The position numbers and the translations under genes were made by a program. Below are positions 52,651 to 60,637 of a DNA stretch of 64,000 nt, piece after piece. How positions within the stretch are numbered: the stretch's first letter is position 1; every line of letters begins with the position of its first letter. The stretch is from a virus: IMG/VR virus record IMGVR_UViG_3300017598_000768, positions 35,833 through 99,832 of that record; one strand, written 5' to 3'. The notes under the pieces are model-generated. The model worked only from the letters and a program-made list of their open reading frames with translations. It was not told the origin of the DNA and did not search any database.

Positions 52651-52892
52651 CCATCACTCCTCCGAACAGTTATCCCTTCTTTTCTGAGATACTCAATCAT
52701 CTCATTAACTGAGCATGTACAGCCATAATATCGGAACACTTTGACAGCATACTCAAGCGACACGCGACTTCCTGCCTTGTCTAACAGCAAGTCTGCAACG
52801 GTTTCCGCAAGCTCCTCGTCATAACTCCTTACCTTCTTCCCTGTCGTCGGTGGAGGCTGCGCAACTCCGTTTGGCTTCGATCTTTGCCTCAC
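52647..52892 (-). CDS. Hypothetical small protein, 81 aa
   Basis: GTG start with AGAGGGTGAAG. DEELAETVADLLLDKAGSRV then EMIEYLRKEGITVRRSDG looks like a helix-turn-helix-sized domain. No family recognised. Confidence 0.65.
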   Translation of the reverse strand: MRQRSKPNGVAQPPPTTGKKVRSYDEELAETVADLLLDKAGSRVSLEYAVKVFRYYGCTCSVNEMIEYLRKEGITVRRSDG

Positions 52893-53313
52893 TCTTCACC
52901 CTCTCATCCAGATGCTCTGTCGGCAGCCCAAGTCTTCCCCAGGCCGTATCACAAACGAAACTCATTCTGGCTTCCAGTATATTCTCTATCAACTCCGGAG
53001 GGCTGAACGCTTCTTTAATCACACACTCTTTTACTACGCACCATCCTCCGGTCCTATACGGATTCTTCCCTCCTTCTCCGTCACGAACTGAAATCAATAT
53101 AACGCCCTGCTTCATATACTCTTGGCATTTCTGGCAAGGCTCCGTATCAACCACCCCGATCTCTCGGTTCATTTCCCCATCACTGCTTGCAAGTCCTGCC
53201 TCTTTAAACCTTCCAGTCCTTGCCCCGATCAGCCAGATATCTTTTGCCTCTCCACAAAAGAAACAGTTCGACATCGTCGGATTCAGACCATATTTTTTAT
53301 GCACTCTTACCAT
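52819..53313 (-). CDS. Cys-rich phage protein, 164 aa
   Basis: NPTMSNCFFCGEAKDIWLIG and DTEPCQKCQEYM provide two Cys pairs, a pattern common in conserved small phage proteins of unknown function. Longer frame begins with GTG; the ATG at 53313 is preferred. Confidence 0.72.
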   Translation of the reverse strand: MVRVHKKYGLNPTMSNCFFCGEAKDIWLIGARTGRFKEAGLASSDGEMNREIGVVDTEPCQKCQEYMKQGVILISVRDGEGGKNPYRTGGWCVVKECVIKEAFSPPELIENILEARMSFVCDTAWGRLGLPTEHLDERVKSEAKIEAKRSCAASTDDREEGKEL

Positions 53314-53322
53314 CACCGTCCC

Positions 53323-53589
53323 CTAATTGTCTATAAGCTCATCTGGATTCGTGTCCGCAATCTTACAGAATCCAGTCGTCTGCTGGAAATGAGTAACCCT
53401 CTCCTTCAGCACCAGCATCTGCTCCACATGGAAATCACTGCAACCAATGCTTCTGCATTCATCAGCATAGAACTGAAGCATCGCTGGCACAGCCCTGTCT
53501 TTTGCCCTGAAGACAATCATTTCTTCTTCCGGCACCAGTGTTCCGTCATTCTTAAAAACCTCACCATAATACTTCCTGTCAATCCTCAT
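53323..53589 (-). CDS. Hypothetical protein, 88 aa
   Basis: MIVFRAKDRAVPAMLQFYAD, then CSDFHVEQMLVLKERVTHFQ. Conserved-looking but not assigned. GGAGGTGACAGG ribosome site. Confidence 0.7.
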   Translation of the reverse strand: MRIDRKYYGEVFKNDGTLVPEEEMIVFRAKDRAVPAMLQFYADECRSIGCSDFHVEQMLVLKERVTHFQQTTGFCKIADTNPDELIDN

Positions 53590-54104
53590 CCTGTCACCTC
53601 CTCATGCTCTTTGTACTGCATCCAAGTAGGGGGAGCGCCAATCAAAATAACGGGCGTCCTATTAATAAGGTACGGGCCAACAGCATCACTACTATTCAAG
53701 CCCTTCTCTATCACTCCCGGCAAAGCAAAATCTACAATCCCTTTATAATAAGGATTATCTCCGATTCGCAACCATGAGTGAAACTCATACGGCGGATTAA
53801 AATAATAACCATAAGCGCTTTTGCTGTCTCCACTTACAACCATCAGGCTTCCTACCACCTGCGTCAACGGGAGCCCAACAAAAGCGTCTCTTAACATCTT
53901 CTTTGCCAGCTTGTTCTTTTCAATGCAGTCCCAATACGTTCTCAGGCCAGACAGTAGCTTCTGAACCTCATCAAGAGAACGCCTTCCCACCAACTGCCAC
54001 ATATGTCCAGTCAACGGATACCTTTCCTCTCCGGTCAGACGAGCATCGTCGCCAACAAAAGTTGTAAATCCTGTCGTTGCCTTCGGGTTCATTACAAAAT
54101 TCAT
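53586..54104 (-). CDS. Hypothetical protein, 172 aa, downstream of tRNA
   Basis: The start at 54104 (MNFVMNP) is chosen because GGAGA lies 7 nt upstream, immediately after the tRNA's CCA end. Aromatic-rich (YYFNPPYEFHSWLRIGDNPY). No family recognised. It may be co-transcribed with the tRNA and released by 3' processing. Confidence 0.7.
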   Translation of the reverse strand: MNFVMNPKATTGFTTFVGDDARLTGEERYPLTGHMWQLVGRRSLDEVQKLLSGLRTYWDCIEKNKLAKKMLRDAFVGLPLTQVVGSLMVVSGDSKSAYGYYFNPPYEFHSWLRIGDNPYYKGIVDFALPGVIEKGLNSSDAVGPYLINRTPVILIGAPPTWMQYKEHEEVTG

Positions 54105-54116
54105 ATACATTCTCCT

Positions 54117-54203
54117 TGGTGCGGGGAACAGGAGTCGAACCTGCACATCCATTTGGCGGGGCGTTTACAGCGCCTTGTCTTCACCACATAGTCGAGTCCC
54201 CGC
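54117..54203 (-). tRNA. tRNA-Tyr (anticodon GUA), CCA encoded
   Basis: 87 nt. Acceptor stem GCGGGGA pairs with TCCCCGC and is followed by A and an encoded CCA. Anticodon arm GGCG-CTGTAAA-CGCC shows anticodon GTA. A long variable arm (class II) precedes the T arm GCAGG-TTCGACT-CCTGT. The D arm is irregular, so function is likely but not certain. It sits alone between two protein genes on the same strand. Confidence 0.85.
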
Positions 54204-54204
54204 A

Positions 54205-54699
54205 CTAATCTTCAAACGTCAGCTTCTGCTGCACTGGCCCTTCACTCTTTCTGAACCTGATCGTCCGGATCTCCGCCTTCTTTTTCACCGGCTCTGGTTC
54301 TTTAGTCGACTTCATTCTTTCCATGACTTCTGATGCCTGCCTTGCCTGCTCTGCGCTAAACTGAACATCCTGATGCTCGACTCCCCTAATCCTCGTCTCT
54401 GATCTTCCAGGCATCTCCCCTACAAAAGCAGGCACAGTACTTATTGGCTGAAGACGCACTGGCTCTTGGACTACCTGTGTCGCATCACGCAAATGCCATG
54501 GAGGGGTAAACCCAAGCGCCTCCATTCTCTCACGGCATCTTGTCGCCAAGAATCTATTTCCTTGCGCGATCGCCATTTCCAAAAAACACTCAAGCTTCAT
54601 CCCGTTGGTTATTTTCGCCAGTCTGCGATTCAATCTTCGCTCATCCATGTAACTCCAACGATGTCGCTCGTGATTCATCAACTGTACACGACTTGGCAT
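54205..54699 (-). CDS. Hypothetical protein, 164 aa
   Basis: Arg-rich N-terminal half, C-terminal Glu/Lys-rich tail. FTPPWHLRDATQVVQEPVRL in the middle. It ends 2 bp before the tRNA gene. No family recognised. Confidence 0.7.
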   Translation of the reverse strand: MPSRVQLMNHERHRWSYMDERRLNRRLAKITNGMKLECFLEMAIAQGNRFLATRCRERMEALGFTPPWHLRDATQVVQEPVRLQPISTVPAFVGEMPGRSETRIRGVEHQDVQFSAEQARQASEVMERMKSTKEPEPVKKKAEIRTIRFRKSEGPVQQKLTFED

Positions 54700-54701
54700 G
54701 A

Positions 54702-54956
54702 TTACGCCTCCCCAACCACTGGTGGAATCACTTCTCTCTTTTCAATCCTGTCAGCAGTCTCTCTCAGCGCTGTGATCATATCATCTCTTACCGCGTTTGA
54801 AATATAATTGGATACTCCCGGCTCATTAAACTTGAAAATGACCAATGCAAAGCCGTACTCTCTTGCGTCTGTAGGATTGACAAGCATTTCAATCGCCTTC
54901 GCCAACGCTCTCATCATCGACTCTGTCTCTTTCAAATCCATCATCTGCTCAACCAT
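54702..54956 (-). CDS. Conserved small phage protein, 84 aa
   Basis: ATG at 54956 with GGAGG 5 nt upstream. FALVIFKFNEPGVSNYISNA then DDMITALRETADRIEKR, a pattern seen in many phages, function unknown. Confidence 0.75.
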   Translation of the reverse strand: MVEQMMDLKETESMMRALAKAIEMLVNPTDAREYGFALVIFKFNEPGVSNYISNAVRDDMITALRETADRIEKREVIPPVVGEA

Positions 54957-54977
54957 TTCCACCTCCGTTTATTATTG

Positions 54978-55005
54978 ATTATACCACATACAAGCCTTTT
55001 GTCAA
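54978..55005 (-). promoter_or_regulatory. Sigma70-type promoter
   Basis: TTGACA (55000-55005), spacer 16 bp, TATAAT (54978-54983), 22 bp upstream of the 84-aa gene; probably also transcribes the tRNA. Confidence 0.85.
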
Positions 55006-55023
55006 GTGATTTCCATGGCTTAA

Positions 55024-55578
55024 CTAATCTGATGTCCACGGCTGTATCGGAGACAATCCAACAGATTCCCCAAAATGCCACTCGCTTTTATGCACATAAG
55101 ACATCCCTTCCTTTGTCTCTATATCTCCAAGCATCAGCCCAGACCTTCCATCAGAAAGCATGACCCCTACACTCAACACTCGCTTGCAATTCTCCATATC
55201 TCCAGGCGAAACAAAATCGGCAGCATTCACATCAGATTTGGCAATGGGATACGCAGCCGCCTTCGCTTCTCCTACAATAGCGACTGCCACAACCCCTACT
55301 TGCATGCAGATTTCTCTAAGCCTTGTTTGAGCAAATTCCGACATGAACTCTCTGAACATTCCCATCGTCGGTAGCGCTGCATACACCAGCTGTAAGCCAT
55401 CAGCAGCTTCCTCACCTTCCTTTGCTTCTCTTTCCATTCTACGTTTCATCTCGTCTTCTTTTTCAAAACGGGCAAAGAAATACACCGGATGCATAAAACC
55501 ACCTTCTTTAAATACTGCATGCTGACCAATTTCAAAAACCATACTGGCAAAGTCTTTCGCAATCTCTTCTGGCTCCAT
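55024..55578 (-). CDS. Hypothetical protein, 184 aa
   Basis: ATG at 55578 with GGAGGTAGTG. Alpha/beta protein with VGVVAVAIVGEAKAAAYPIA and CKRVLSVGVMLSDGRSGLML. No family recognised. Overlaps RNase HI by a few bases on the upstream side. Confidence 0.72.
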   Translation of the reverse strand: MEPEEIAKDFASMVFEIGQHAVFKEGGFMHPVYFFARFEKEDEMKRRMEREAKEGEEAADGLQLVYAALPTMGMFREFMSEFAQTRLREICMQVGVVAVAIVGEAKAAAYPIAKSDVNAADFVSPGDMENCKRVLSVGVMLSDGRSGLMLGDIETKEGMSYVHKSEWHFGESVGLSPIQPWTSD

Positions 55579-55580
55579 CA

Positions 55581-56024
55581 CTACCTCCCTACTGCATACC
55601 TGGCTTCTCTCGCAAGCTCATCCGCTCGCTCATTCTTCCTGATGCCTACATGTCCGGGCACCCATTTGATCTTAAAATTGAATTTCACAAACAGCTTCGA
55701 CAGTTGCTGCCACAAGTCCTTATTCTTAACTGGCTTATTGTCCGCTGTCTTCCAACCATTCTTCTTCCACTTCTCCAGCCAACCCTTTGTGAAAGCATTT
55801 CTAACGTATTTCGAGTCAGTGTAAACAGTAACAGCTACCACTTGCCTCAACGCCTCAAGACCGGCTATTACCGCCATCATCTCCATTCGGTTATTCGTCG
55901 AAGACAATTCACTTCCGCTGATTTCCTTCACGTGCTTCCCATAACTCAAAATCGCCGCATACCCTCCTGGACCGCCTGGATTCGGGTAGCACGAGCCGTC
56001 TGTATAGATCGTCACTTTCTTCAT
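55581..56024 (-). CDS. rnhA: Ribonuclease HI
   Basis: 147 aa, full length for bacterial RNase HI. YTDGSCYPNPGGPGGYAA supplies the first Asp, NNRMEMMAVIAGL the Glu, YTDSKYVRNAFTKGW the second Asp, and WVPGHVGIRKNERADELA the His and last Asp. Removes RNA from RNA-DNA hybrids during replication. Confidence 0.95.
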   Translation of the reverse strand: MKKVTIYTDGSCYPNPGGPGGYAAILSYGKHVKEISGSELSSTNNRMEMMAVIAGLEALRQVVAVTVYTDSKYVRNAFTKGWLEKWKKNGWKTADNKPVKNKDLWQQLSKLFVKFNFKIKWVPGHVGIRKNERADELAREARYAVGR

Positions 56025-56407
56025 TCAAGTTCCTCAATCTTGTAGTTTCCTGATGCCATCAAATTTGCTTTTGTGGCCTCGGCTATCGGCGGGAAGCTGC
56101 CGTCTTCATTCTGCTCTTGCGTCTCGCATGCCAGCCAACCATCATGTTCTGCAATGGCGTCAAGGAACCCTTTTTTCTCCAACTCGGATTCAAAATGCCT
56201 GACCTCCATAACCTGCGGGCACTGGCCCCATATAACCCGGACTGGCTTTACATACGGGTACACCAGACTTGCGCAGCCGGGGCACTCTCCAGACGGAACC
56301 ACTCCTCCCGGCTCTATCCTTTCAGACAGCTTGTCCACTCTTGCCAGATCTATCAGATAATCTTTCGCATCAATCATCCTCTGGCAGTTCTCACACCTAT
56401 GCAACAT
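56021..56407 (-). CDS. Zinc-binding protein, 128 aa
   Basis: The start at 56407 (MLHRCENC) follows GGAGACGG. CENC near the start and CPGC near residue 40 form a treble-clef-like zinc site. C-terminal half acidic. Overlaps RNase HI by 4 bp. Confidence 0.72.
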   Translation of the reverse strand: MLHRCENCQRMIDAKDYLIDLARVDKLSERIEPGGVVPSGECPGCASLVYPYVKPVRVIWGQCPQVMEVRHFESELEKKGFLDAIAEHDGWLACETQEQNEDGSFPPIAEATKANLMASGNYKIEELE

Positions 56408-56585
56408 CTTCCGTCTCCTTCTTCTTCGGTTTGTAAGACATACACTTGCCGTCTTCTCCAATCTCCACTTCCTTTAAACCACACACGAAACTCCGATGGT
56501 CAAAACTCTCACAGTCTGAAGCCATGCAATATACCATTCTCGTGTCCTTCAACCACTTGTCGATCTCTATCTTTATTTTTTGCAT
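56397..56585 (-). CDS. Small Cys-containing protein, 62 aa
   Basis: GGAGAAAGG ribosome site. YCMASDCESFDHRSFVCGLK, then CMSYKP: four cysteines in a spacing that could bind iron-sulfur or zinc. First gene downstream of the repeat array. Confidence 0.7.
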   Translation of the reverse strand: MQKIKIEIDKWLKDTRMVYCMASDCESFDHRSFVCGLKEVEIGEDGKCMSYKPKKKETEDVA

Positions 56586-56624
56586 AACCTTTCTCCTATC
56601 AATTCAGAGCAATTCAACCCATCA

Positions 56625-57470
56625 CTCGTCGCCGCTACAACACATTACAAATCAATTCTCGACGTCATCGCACGCCAATCTCTCATCCTGCCAACTCTCG
56701 TCGTCAAAACACCACTCCACAGGCCATTGCACCACGCTCCTCGCAGCCAGTACAAATCAGGACCTTCCAAATCAAGGCTCGTCGCCACCACAAATCATTC
56801 TCGCCCAAATCGCTGCACAACTCGTCGTCAAATCATCCCTTGTCAAATCACAACTCGTCGTCAAGTCGCTTCCCGTCATTACAATTCTCGAAGGCATCAC
56901 ATGCCACAGCCTATCCACGTCCGCTTCATTTCTCGTCGCCGTTACAACACCATGCATTACAATACGGGCCTCGACGTCAATCCGCTGCGTTACAACTCAC
57001 AGCCGCTCGCAACATATCATTGCTCGTCGTCAGAACATAACACATCAATACATTGCTCGAAGTCACTGCCACTACAATACAGCCCAGTACTCGGCGTCAC
57101 TACAATTCCTCCCCTTCGGACCAATACTCGTCGTCATTCGTTTCAAAGCCATGCATTCCACTACTCGGCGTCATCTCATACCTCAACATACCGCAACCAC
57201 TCACATCACCACTCGGCGTCATGGCACATAAGTACAATTCATCTCCAACCATACCACTACTCGTCGTCACTACAATGCTGATCATGTCATTTCTCGAAGC
57301 CAAGTCATGACATTGCCATCCAGCTCGCTCCTCGTCGTCAGATCAATCCTTAACATCGCAGTACTCGTCGTCATGTCAGACCAACGCACATGAGACCAAC
57401 TCATTTCTCGTCGTCAGCTCGGATCAACACAGTTCTCGTCGACAAATTCTTCACATCGTTCTCGTAAGAA
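56625..57470. repeat. Pentamer-phased direct-repeat array, non-coding
   Basis: About 850 bp, 23 units. Each unit begins with the core CTCGTCGTCA or a 1-4 base variant (nine exact copies at 56697, 56821, 56854, 57023, 57127, 57260, 57331, 57364 and 57407). After the core come 3-8 pentamers of the form NNNCA, and then 3 bases. Unit lengths are therefore mostly 28, 33, 38, 43, 48 or 53 bp (16 of 22 intervals equal 5n+3 exactly). The fourth base of each pentamer is C nearly throughout. Stops in all frames exclude a protein. Its right edge overlaps the 3' end of the 57-aa gene. Confidence 0.88.
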
Positions 57471-57587
57471 TTCAAGCGCTTTCGTATAGTGGCTGAAATA
57501 CAACGACTGGAGATTTTCAAGTCTGCCGGTCTGTATTACTGAATCTCCTTCCTTTGTTACACTGAAGCTGAATATCTTATCTTTCAT
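57414..57587 (-). CDS. Small protein, 57 aa, 3' end inside repeat array
   Basis: ATG at 57587, 7 bp after the stop of the 217-aa gene, weak AGG ribosome site. IFSFSVTKEGDSVIQTGRLE, then YTKALEFLRERCEEFVDENC. Its last codons contain the array cores (GTCGACGAG) and its TGA stop is part of an exact core copy, so the array may have grown from this gene's 3' end. Confidence 0.68.
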   Translation of the reverse strand: MKDKIFSFSVTKEGDSVIQTGRLENLQSLYFSHYTKALEFLRERCEEFVDENCVDPS

Positions 57588-57593
57588 TTCAAC

Positions 57594-58247
57594 CTACATT
57601 TTCTTGATCGTGAACTTGTACCTGCCTTCACCCATACCACGCTCTCCGCCATACCCATGAACCGAGCCATATTCAAAAATGGCCTGAAGATTCTTGAACG
57701 TCACTTCCTTGTGGTCCATCAAAAGCAGCACGAACTCAAACGATGGCTTCTCCACATAGTTGATAACTTTCAGTGCATTCCTCGGCCCCTGCCTCGTCAT
57801 GATATGAACCGGCTGTTCGTACGAACCGTCAGGTTCTCTAAAGGCCTTGCTCTTCCCTTTTATCAGGTAGACCTTGTAATCTTCGAGATACACCATATTC
57901 GCTACTTTCGACTTGAATGCCTTGATCTTCAAAACATCCTTGATCTGGTTCGCACAGTCTTTCAGGTGGGCTTTGATCGTTCCTCCCCTGACCCAGAGCC
58001 CGACATCATCCATCTGAAACCCGAGCGTCGTGCGCTCCACGGTATCTTCGATCGAGTCCTGTACTTCCTTTTCTATCTCCTCGATCGGCTTTGCGTCATC
58101 AGGCTTCTTCTTCGGCATTCGTGACTGAAGCCACAACGGAACAATCTGTTTCGACTGCGGGACTGAACCACAGAGCCTGTAATTAAAACGCATCTTCACC
58201 TTGTACCTTGCCCATAATGCCAATTTCTCATCTTTCTTCTTTGCCAT
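57594..58247 (-). CDS. 217-aa protein with RAMP-like features
   Basis: Gly-rich C-terminal loop EYGSVHGYGGERGMGEGRYK, and VGLWVRGGTIKAHLKDCANQ in the middle. These recall the Gly-rich loop and the GSSLKG-type segment of RAMP (Cas5/6/7-like) RNA-binding proteins. The resemblance is by eye and could be chance. The gene lies upstream of the pentamer-phased array on the same strand. Otherwise function unknown. Confidence 0.72.
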   Translation of the reverse strand: MAKKKDEKLALWARYKVKMRFNYRLCGSVPQSKQIVPLWLQSRMPKKKPDDAKPIEEIEKEVQDSIEDTVERTTLGFQMDDVGLWVRGGTIKAHLKDCANQIKDVLKIKAFKSKVANMVYLEDYKVYLIKGKSKAFREPDGSYEQPVHIMTRQGPRNALKVINYVEKPSFEFVLLLMDHKEVTFKNLQAIFEYGSVHGYGGERGMGEGRYKFTIKKM

Positions 58248-58470
58248 TTCCGCCTCCTTCTTCTATTTTCGCCGTATCTATCACCACCTTGCAGTTCGGA
58301 CACGGCACTTGGATATCATCAACCGCGTCGAGATACGAGGCATCCAGCCCTATGTGAAAACCACAACTGCATTGGAACACACAGAGCGAGTACTCCACCG
58401 TCTCTACACTCTTCAGCTCTTTGGTCTCCTTCGGTACGAACTCGTCTATCGGTGCTATCACGTCATTCAT
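58228..58470 (-). CDS. Zinc-ribbon protein, 80 aa
   Basis: CSCGFHIGL and CPNCKVVID: two CxC/CxxC knuckles about 25 residues apart, as in rubredoxin-like zinc ribbons. Overlaps both neighbours. Confidence 0.75.
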   Translation of the reverse strand: MNDVIAPIDEFVPKETKELKSVETVEYSLCVFQCSCGFHIGLDASYLDAVDDIQVPCPNCKVVIDTAKIEEGGGNGKEER

Positions 58471-58745
58471 GCTGGCACCCCCTCCTGTGCGACTATATCG
58501 TACTTCTTCGACATCTTCTCCACAGGCCCGAAGTCAATAACGATATGCTTGATATTCACTCCCGGAATCGGATGCATGTCTTCACCACGCAGGCCCTCTT
58601 TTTGCTCCTGCCTCATTATCATCATCAGCGCTTCTTCTTTCGAGAAATGATTTGCGATCACCAGATGCTTCACAGTCACCGCTTTCTCAATCACATACCC
58701 CTTCACTCCTACAGCGCCGACAACCTTTTTGCTTTTCTTTCCCAT
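58467..58745 (-). CDS. Hypothetical protein, 92 aa
   Basis: ATG at 58745 with GGAGGTGAGTG. Basic N-terminus, then VKHLVIANHFSKEEALMMIM and NIKHIVIDFGPVEKMSKKYD. No family recognised. Confidence 0.7.
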   Translation of the reverse strand: MGKKSKKVVGAVGVKGYVIEKAVTVKHLVIANHFSKEEALMMIMRQEQKEGLRGEDMHPIPGVNIKHIVIDFGPVEKMSKKYDIVAQEGVPA

Positions 58746-59263
58746 CACTCACCTCCAGCTGGCGGCGGAATTGGCTTCCAGTGCGTCACTTTCCTGACAA
58801 GTGGCTCACCCTTCCCTGCCTTGCGATCTTTCCACCACTTATGAATTGCGTCTGGGTTGAACCACAAATATGCAACGGCTTTGCTTGGCGGATCATCAGC
58901 CGTCAGGTACGTCGCCAGGCACCACATCGCTTCAGGAGGTACTCCTTCGGACCACTGTTCCTTCTCCACGGCGTCCATTAGCTGATTCGTCCGGATTTGC
59001 CACGTCCCGGTCTGCCCATAACACATAATCGCATGCATTTTATCAACACGCTCGACCATCCATTTTACATTCTTCCCGAGCTGCTCATTCTGATTCAACA
59101 GGGCGTCGACGCCGAACAACGGATCGCACACTTTATCGACCGCCATCTCCTGACGCCTTTTCTCTTCCATGAGGACTTCCGAATCTTGCCGAGCAATGAA
59201 ATCATCCATGACGTTCTCCCTGCCAAGATCAATTACAATACTTAGCGCTTCTTTAAGGTCCAT
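58745..59263 (-). CDS. Hypothetical protein, 172 aa
   Basis: ATG at 59263 with GGAGAAGGTG. Helical N-terminal half with a coiled-coil part (NEQLGKNVKWMVERVDKMHA), C-terminal Trp-rich stretch (AYLWFNPDAIHKWWKDRKAG). No family recognised. Confidence 0.7.
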   Translation of the reverse strand: MDLKEALSIVIDLGRENVMDDFIARQDSEVLMEEKRRQEMAVDKVCDPLFGVDALLNQNEQLGKNVKWMVERVDKMHAIMCYGQTGTWQIRTNQLMDAVEKEQWSEGVPPEAMWCLATYLTADDPPSKAVAYLWFNPDAIHKWWKDRKAGKGEPLVRKVTHWKPIPPPAGGE

Positions 59264-59600
59264 CACCTTCTCCTTTCGCTTTGCATACTATACAGACTTC
59301 TCCAGATTCAACAAACTCCTCCACACCATCGCGGTCGAGGCAGTCAAACCATACACGTTCTCCACACTCTGGACAGTTCGCAAATATCTGCCCATCACGC
59401 GACCCGTATATCGGTTCACTCACCTCATACTTTTCTCTGGCTGCGTCCTTGTCTACACTCCATGACCCATCAACATACGTGGGGTATTTGACCTGCACCG
59501 GAATCGCATCCTCGGCCTGTTTTATCGCCTCCTCCAGAGAATCGGCTTCTATTTCAACATCCCCACCTACCATCCAGAAAACCGGAATCTTGAAATTCAT
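59253..59600 (-). CDS. Zinc-ribbon phage protein, 115 aa
   Basis: VEIEADSLEEAIKQAEDAIP followed by VDGSWSVDKDAAREKYE, and CPECGERVWFDCLDRDGVEE plus CIVCKAKG: two Cys pairs. This combination is frequent in phage proteins of unknown function. Confidence 0.75.
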   Translation of the reverse strand: MNFKIPVFWMVGGDVEIEADSLEEAIKQAEDAIPVQVKYPTYVDGSWSVDKDAAREKYEVSEPIYGSRDGQIFANCPECGERVWFDCLDRDGVEEFVESGEVCIVCKAKGEGDGP

Positions 59601-59609
59601 GGCCTCTCC

Positions 59610-59834
59610 TTATCTGCATCGGGGCATCACATGCTGCTGGAACTCACTTTCCTTTGCTCCATTTACATACTGTGGGAAGCCACAAAGCCCACACTTCTTC
59701 CAGCCGCATTCGTCATAACATGACAATAATTCTTTAATGTTCGGGTCATCCTTCTTGATCCCTTCCCTGATCTGCTGCAATTCAGCCAATGTACGTCCGA
59801 TTAACAACAATGGACAAACCGTTATTTCTACCAT
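59610..59834 (-). CDS. Small Cys-rich protein, 74 aa
   Basis: CYDECGWKKCGLCGFPQYVN contains four closely spaced Cys. GGAGGTGTAAG ribosome site. Similar short Cys-rich proteins occur in many phages; function unknown. Confidence 0.7.
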   Translation of the reverse strand: MVEITVCPLLLIGRTLAELQQIREGIKKDDPNIKELLSCYDECGWKKCGLCGFPQYVNGAKESEFQQHVMPRCR

Positions 59835-59837
59835 AAC

Positions 59838-60008
59838 TTACACCTCCTTGAAACCTCCGCACACAACCCTGTGCGCAGCCTCTGTATTTTCTTTTTCGCT
59901 ATCAGACATAGCATTCCACCCAGCTTTGGCTTGCACATCGGTCTCCACAACACCAGCCGTGGCTTGCAAAGCTATAATCGCCTTGATCCCTAATTCCTCT
60001 GTCAGCAT
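59838..60008 (-). CDS. Hypothetical small protein, 56 aa
   Basis: ATG at 60008 with GAGGAGGG, overlapping the preceding gene's stop. LGIKAIIALQATAGVVETDV, then SDSEKENTEAAHRVV. No family recognised. Confidence 0.7.
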   Translation of the reverse strand: MLTEELGIKAIIALQATAGVVETDVQAKAGWNAMSDSEKENTEAAHRVVCGGFKEV

Positions 60009-60190
60009 GGCATACCCTCCTCTAATTTATTTCTATACTGCGTTCCTTCCTTATACCCATCAGCGTACTCGTCTTTGTTAAACGGTCCCGGCTCTTCAAG
60101 CTTATCGTAAAGTGCTGCCAAGAACCCAGTTACAAACTCCGAATGCTGCGCTTTAAGGTACTCTCCAATATCCGCTTTAACCTCCTTCAC
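60002..60190 (-). CDS. Hypothetical small protein, 62 aa
   Basis: GTG start. Helical (GEYLKAQHSEFVTGFLAALY) with an acidic/aromatic end (YADGYKEGTQYRNKLEEG). No family recognised. Confidence 0.65.
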   Translation of the reverse strand: MKEVKADIGEYLKAQHSEFVTGFLAALYDKLEEPGPFNKDEYADGYKEGTQYRNKLEEGMPC

Positions 60191-60626
60191 CTCTCTCCAT
60201 CTCCTTTCTTTTTTTAATCAACTCCTCGTCTTCCACCGCCCTCCTGTAATCACGCATCCTACCATTCAACCACGACTCGGTCGGCACTTTTCCCTCCGAC
60301 CATGTCGAGCTGAAGCTGTTATACTCGTTCTTCAACATCATCCGGATCATCTTATCCCGCAACATAACCTCCGGATAGACGCTCACAAGATACTTGTCAG
60401 TTCTGGCGTTCGAGATATTCTTGAACAGCTCATAAATTTCATGCACGTCTTTCTGTTGAGACAGCTCCCATAAATTAGCCATCAACATCGAAGCTTCAGT
60501 TTCCCATGCCCCATCGGACTTCTCCGGATCGGCCTGCTTCAACGCCACGATCTGCTCAAACACATAACAGATCTTATCTGACAGCCGCTCGATTTTTGCC
60601 GCCTTCTCATTATCAATCACCAACAT
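60177..60626 (-). CDS. Hypothetical helical protein, 149 aa
   Basis: ATG at 60626 with GGAGG. Almost entirely helical (CYVFEQIVALKQADPEKSDG; LKNEYNSFSSTWSEGKVPTE). No family recognised. Confidence 0.7.
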   Translation of the reverse strand: MLVIDNEKAAKIERLSDKICYVFEQIVALKQADPEKSDGAWETEASMLMANLWELSQQKDVHEIYELFKNISNARTDKYLVSVYPEVMLRDKMIRMMLKNEYNSFSSTWSEGKVPTESWLNGRMRDYRRAVEDEELIKKRKEMERGEGG

Positions 60627-60637
60627 AAACACCCTCC

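Noticed and set aside
56772-57303. Short minus-strand frames inside the array (61 and 67 codons)
   Set aside because: No ribosome sites, and the frames are chance openings between TGA stops supplied by the repeat cores.
56625-57470. CRISPR array
   Set aside because: The conserved core is only 10 bp, spacing varies from 26 to 53 bp, and the intervening sequence follows a pentamer pattern rather than being unique spacers. No Cas1/Cas2 nearby.
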